A stretch of 7,298 nt of DNA from Pyrobaculum sp. (lineage in GTDB: Archaea; Thermoproteota; Thermoprotei; Thermoproteales; Thermoproteaceae), in assembly GCA_020833205.1 (NCBI GenBank), contig JAJHQT010000044.1, positions 1 through 7,298 of the forward strand. The letters run 5' to 3'. The translations under genes and the position numbers were made by a program. The notes under the pieces were generated by a model. The model worked only from the letters and a program-made list of their open reading frames with translations, made no database searches and was not told where the DNA came from. Below are positions 5,247 to 7,298 of this stretch, one piece after another (positions within the stretch are counted from its first letter, which is position 1; each line of letters starts with the position of its first letter).

Positions 5247-6273
5247 AGACCTTGCCCTCTGTGAACAACTTAAGCGTTCTGTCTGTTTTCTCTATGGAAC
5301 CCCACTTAGGCAACGTCCCAAGGATTGCACGTACTGCATCTACGTTCTCCGGCACCACTATGCTTTCTTGATGTACGCCATACATCAAGTAGAGCTCGTT
5401 GCCCCTTACGGTCACCGAGTCTCTAAAGAGGGCTACCTCGGGGAAATCCGCCCTAGGCCTCCCCAAGTCTCTGGCGTATTCAATTATCTGCGCAAGGCTC
5501 TGGAAGCCAAGGCCGACATCTGCGAGGAATATGCGCGGAGTCTTCGCAAACGCCTCAAGCACGGCGTCTCTAGAATACGTAGAATCCAACTCGAGGTAGG
5601 CCATGTGCATATGCATAATTGTGACTGGCACCGCCACAGCCATCGTTACAATGTCCACGTTTTTAAGAACTGTCTGCACGTCGGGGCCGTGGTGGCTAGG
5701 CACCGTGGCCGGATTGGGCACTACGTCGTTGATAGGCCCCTTCTTATGCTCCTTGGGATCTGCGCCTCTTCTGGCGATGAATACTCTGGCCTTTCTAACC
5801 CCCACGCCGTTTAGCATAAGCGCCGACAAGACCCTCGTAATGCCTGTGGTGTTGCAACTGACGACCCGCACGTACCGCCTCCCCCGCGCCTCTTCGTAGT
5901 TAGCAAGCGCGTTGAAACTCACCTCGGCCACGTCGGCGTCCTCGCCGCCTTGGAAAACAACAGGCTTATCAAACCGCTGGTAGTACTTCTCCTTATTCTC
6001 GCGGCCGACGTCCTCCGGCGTCGCGTCGATGATTACGTCAGAAGCCTTTATCAAATCCTCGATAACGCCTGCCGGCTCTATGCCAGCCTTCTTGAACTTG
6101 TCCACCCGATCTGGCAGAGTGTAAAGCGCGAAGCCGCGCCCCACAGCCACCTTCGCCTCGTAATCGGGCGACGTCTTCAACACGCCGACTATTTTCATAT
6201 CGTCTTGAGCCGCGATGGCGTCCGCTATGCGTTTGCCAATTGTCCCGTAGCCCACTATGCCTACCCTTATCAT
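5236..6273 (-). CDS. gap: archaeal type II phosphorylating glyceraldehyde-3-phosphate dehydrogenase
   Basis: A 345-residue archaeal (type II) GAPDH. It interconverts glyceraldehyde 3-phosphate and 1,3-bisphosphoglycerate with NAD(P), mainly in the gluconeogenic direction in organisms that also have GAPN or GAPOR for glycolysis. The N-terminal Rossmann motif is [16 protein letters not shown] (5-20). The catalytic cysteine is Cys140 in VVSCNTTGI. The HHG (194-196) and [10 protein letters not shown] (216-224) blocks carry histidines typical of the archaeal family, which is very distant from bacterial GAPDH. It is full length. ATG 6273 overlaps the pgk stop as ATGA (4 bp), and its TGA lies inside the start of the stress gene. 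Adjacency to pgk, the next enzyme of the pathway, matches the pgk-gap arrangement known in Thermoproteales. Identity is very secure. Confidence 0.97.
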   Translation of the reverse strand: MIRVGIVGYGTIGKRIADAIAAQDDMKIVGVLKTSPDYEAKVAVGRGFALYTLPDRVDKFKKAGIEPAGVIEDLIKASDVIIDATPEDVGRENKEKYYQRFDKPVVFQGGEDADVAEVSFNALANYEEARGRRYVRVVSCNTTGITRVLSALMLNGVGVRKARVFIARRGADPKEHKKGPINDVVPNPATVPSHHGPDVQTVLKNVDIVTMAVAVPVTIMHMHMAYLELDSTYSRDAVLEAFAKTPRIFLADVGLGFQSLAQIIEYARDLGRPRADFPEVALFRDSVTVRGNELYLMYGVHQESIVVPENVDAVRAILGTLPKWGSIEKTDRTLKLFTEGKVYAR

Positions 6274-7298
6274 GTCCAGAACTTTTTCGCAGATGTTAAT
6301 AACACTTTTACCGCAGGCATTTCCTCACCTCCAATCGTCTGGATGAAGGCGCGTCCGCCTGTCGACACGTGGTAGGCCTTGTCTATGACGCCGGCCTTCT
6401 CGGCCGCGAGTATGGTGTGTCCGCCGCCGAGTATGAGTCGTTTGTTCGCGGCTGATCTGAGCAACTCCGCGGTGCCCACTGCAAACTTGTCGTCTTCTAT
6501 GTAGCCCATGGGCCCGCTGAAGATAACGATCTCGCTCTCTTCGATAACCTCTCTAAACAGCAGAACAGTGGATCTCCCGATGTCAAGCGGCACTTGTGTG
6601 AGCGAATATATATCCACGTCGATTCTGCCGTTTTGATCCACGGCAAAGTCTATGGGTGTGTAAATCTGCGTTCCGTATTTGCTAAGCGTCTGCCGTGCCC
6701 TTTCGATATAGGGCAGATAGCCGCCTCTCTCAACTTCACGTTTCAACAGAGCGTTTACAATGCCGTATTTAGCTAAAGCAAAGACGAAACCCACCAAGCC
6801 GCCCACCGCAACCCTCTCCACGAAACCGTTTTTCAAAAGTTGCTCCACGGCCTTCAACGTGTCGGGGATCTTAGCGCCACCAGCCACAAGAGCGACGCCC
6901 TTTCCTCGTCTCTCAAATATTGTGCTCAAAGCCCGAAGCTCCCTCTCAAAGACGGGCCCCATACACGACGGCATTACCAGTGGGAACCCCACGACACTGG
7001 GCTGAGACCGATGCGCCACCGCGAATCCGTCGAAGACGAAGTAGTCCCCAAGCGGCGCCAGCTTGCGGACTAGGAAGGTCTCGGCCTGCGCCTCCGGCAC
7101 CCTCTCTATCACCTCTTCAGACAGCATCCTCACGTTTTCCAGCAGGAGTATCTCCCCATCGCGTAGCTCTTTTATCTGTCTCCTGGCTTCGGGACCTATT
7201 ACATCGTCAACGAACTTAATAGGCCTATCTAGATACTTCTCAAGATAGGGTTTATGTAGCTCCAGCGACGTGAAGTCGTCCTGTCCAGGTCTTCCTTG
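6270..7298 (-). CDS. pgk: phosphoglycerate kinase (5' end missing)
   Basis: 342 C-terminal residues of phosphoglycerate kinase, which transfers phosphate between 1,3-bisphosphoglycerate and ADP. The frame is open to the window edge and begins [13 protein letters not shown], the conserved block after the substrate-binding N-terminus. [12 protein letters not shown] and [12 protein letters not shown] follow, then [32 protein letters not shown] and the nucleotide-binding GGGHT near the C-terminus, where bacterial enzymes have GGGD(S/T). About 65-70 residues, including the first substrate-binding Asp and Arg, lie outside. The GTG at 7133 and its following ATG are internal, not starts. This is the first visible gene of the operon; its stop overlaps the gap start in ATGA, so the two are translated together. 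The operon promoter is outside the window. Confidence 0.96.
   Translation of the reverse strand, partial: QGRPGQDDFTSLELHKPYLEKYLDRPIKFVDDVIGPEARRQIKELRDGEILLLENVRMLSEEVIERVPEAQAETFLVRKLAPLGDYFVFDGFAVAHRSQPSVVGFPLVMPSCMGPVFERELRALSTIFERRGKGVALVAGGAKIPDTLKAVEQLLKNGFVERVAVGGLVGFVFALAKYGIVNALLKREVERGGYLPYIERARQTLSKYGTQIYTPIDFAVDQNGRIDVDIYSLTQVPLDIGRSTVLLFREVIEESEIVIFSGPMGYIEDDKFAVGTAELLRSAANKRLILGGGHTILAAEKAGVIDKAYHVSTGGRAFIQTIGGEEMPAVKVLLTSAKKFWT

Noticed and set aside
6270..7133. Treating pgk as a complete gene starting at GTG 7133.
   Set aside because: The frame is open upstream to the window edge and encodes conserved PGK sequence ([25 protein letters not shown]), so the gene is cut by the window, not short.

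Overview
The window looks like chromosome of a hyperthermophilic crenarchaeon of the Thermoproteaceae, most likely Pyrobaculum or a close Thermoproteus relative. The evidence is archaeal-type ribosomal proteins uS19 and uS17, a short (helicase-free) XPF nuclease, an archaeal type II GAPDH with an archaeal PGK, tightly overlapping genes, GTG starts, and A/T-rich promoter boxes about 26 bp upstream of start codons, which implies leaderless mRNAs. Genus is inferred from protein character only; no database search was possible.

Layout. (1) Positions 113-1075, minus strand: a thioredoxin-reductase-like flavoprotein. It has the FAD motifs and a redox CxxC, but the expected NAD(P)H-binding motif is degenerate. 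A fragment that may be the tail of a plus-strand gene sits at 2-34. (2) Positions 1076-1842: about 770 bp without a certain gene. It holds the reductase promoter, a possible small plus-strand gene of unknown family that is readable only across a -1 shift at an A5 run (1248-1621), a T-rich terminator-like tract, a GC-rich hairpin-forming stretch, and the ribosomal operon promoter. (3) Positions 1843-3594, plus strand: an apparent operon rps19-rps17-xpf. The genes are 1 bp apart (S19/S17) or overlap by one base (S17/XPF, TAGTG). The XPF frame continues about 60 residues past a PCNA-interaction-like motif, as a low-complexity tail over hairpin-rich DNA. (4) Positions 3712-7298, minus strand: a second compact operon read from right to left, pgk (5' end outside the window), gap, a universal stress protein and a GH1 glycosidase. 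Every junction overlaps (4, 11 and 1 bp).

How the genes work together. pgk and gap encode consecutive triose-phosphate steps. Co-transcription with a stress-domain protein and a cytoplasmic beta-glycosidase suggests coordinated control of sugar breakdown or gluconeogenic flux. On the other side, a DNA-repair nuclease is tied to ribosomal protein synthesis. No tRNA, rRNA, CRISPR array or intact mobile element was seen. I found no clear new multi-gene system. The best leads are the NAD(P)H-site-degenerate reductase, the frameshifted small gene, the XPF tail, and the stress/GH1 pair attached to the pgk-gap operon.
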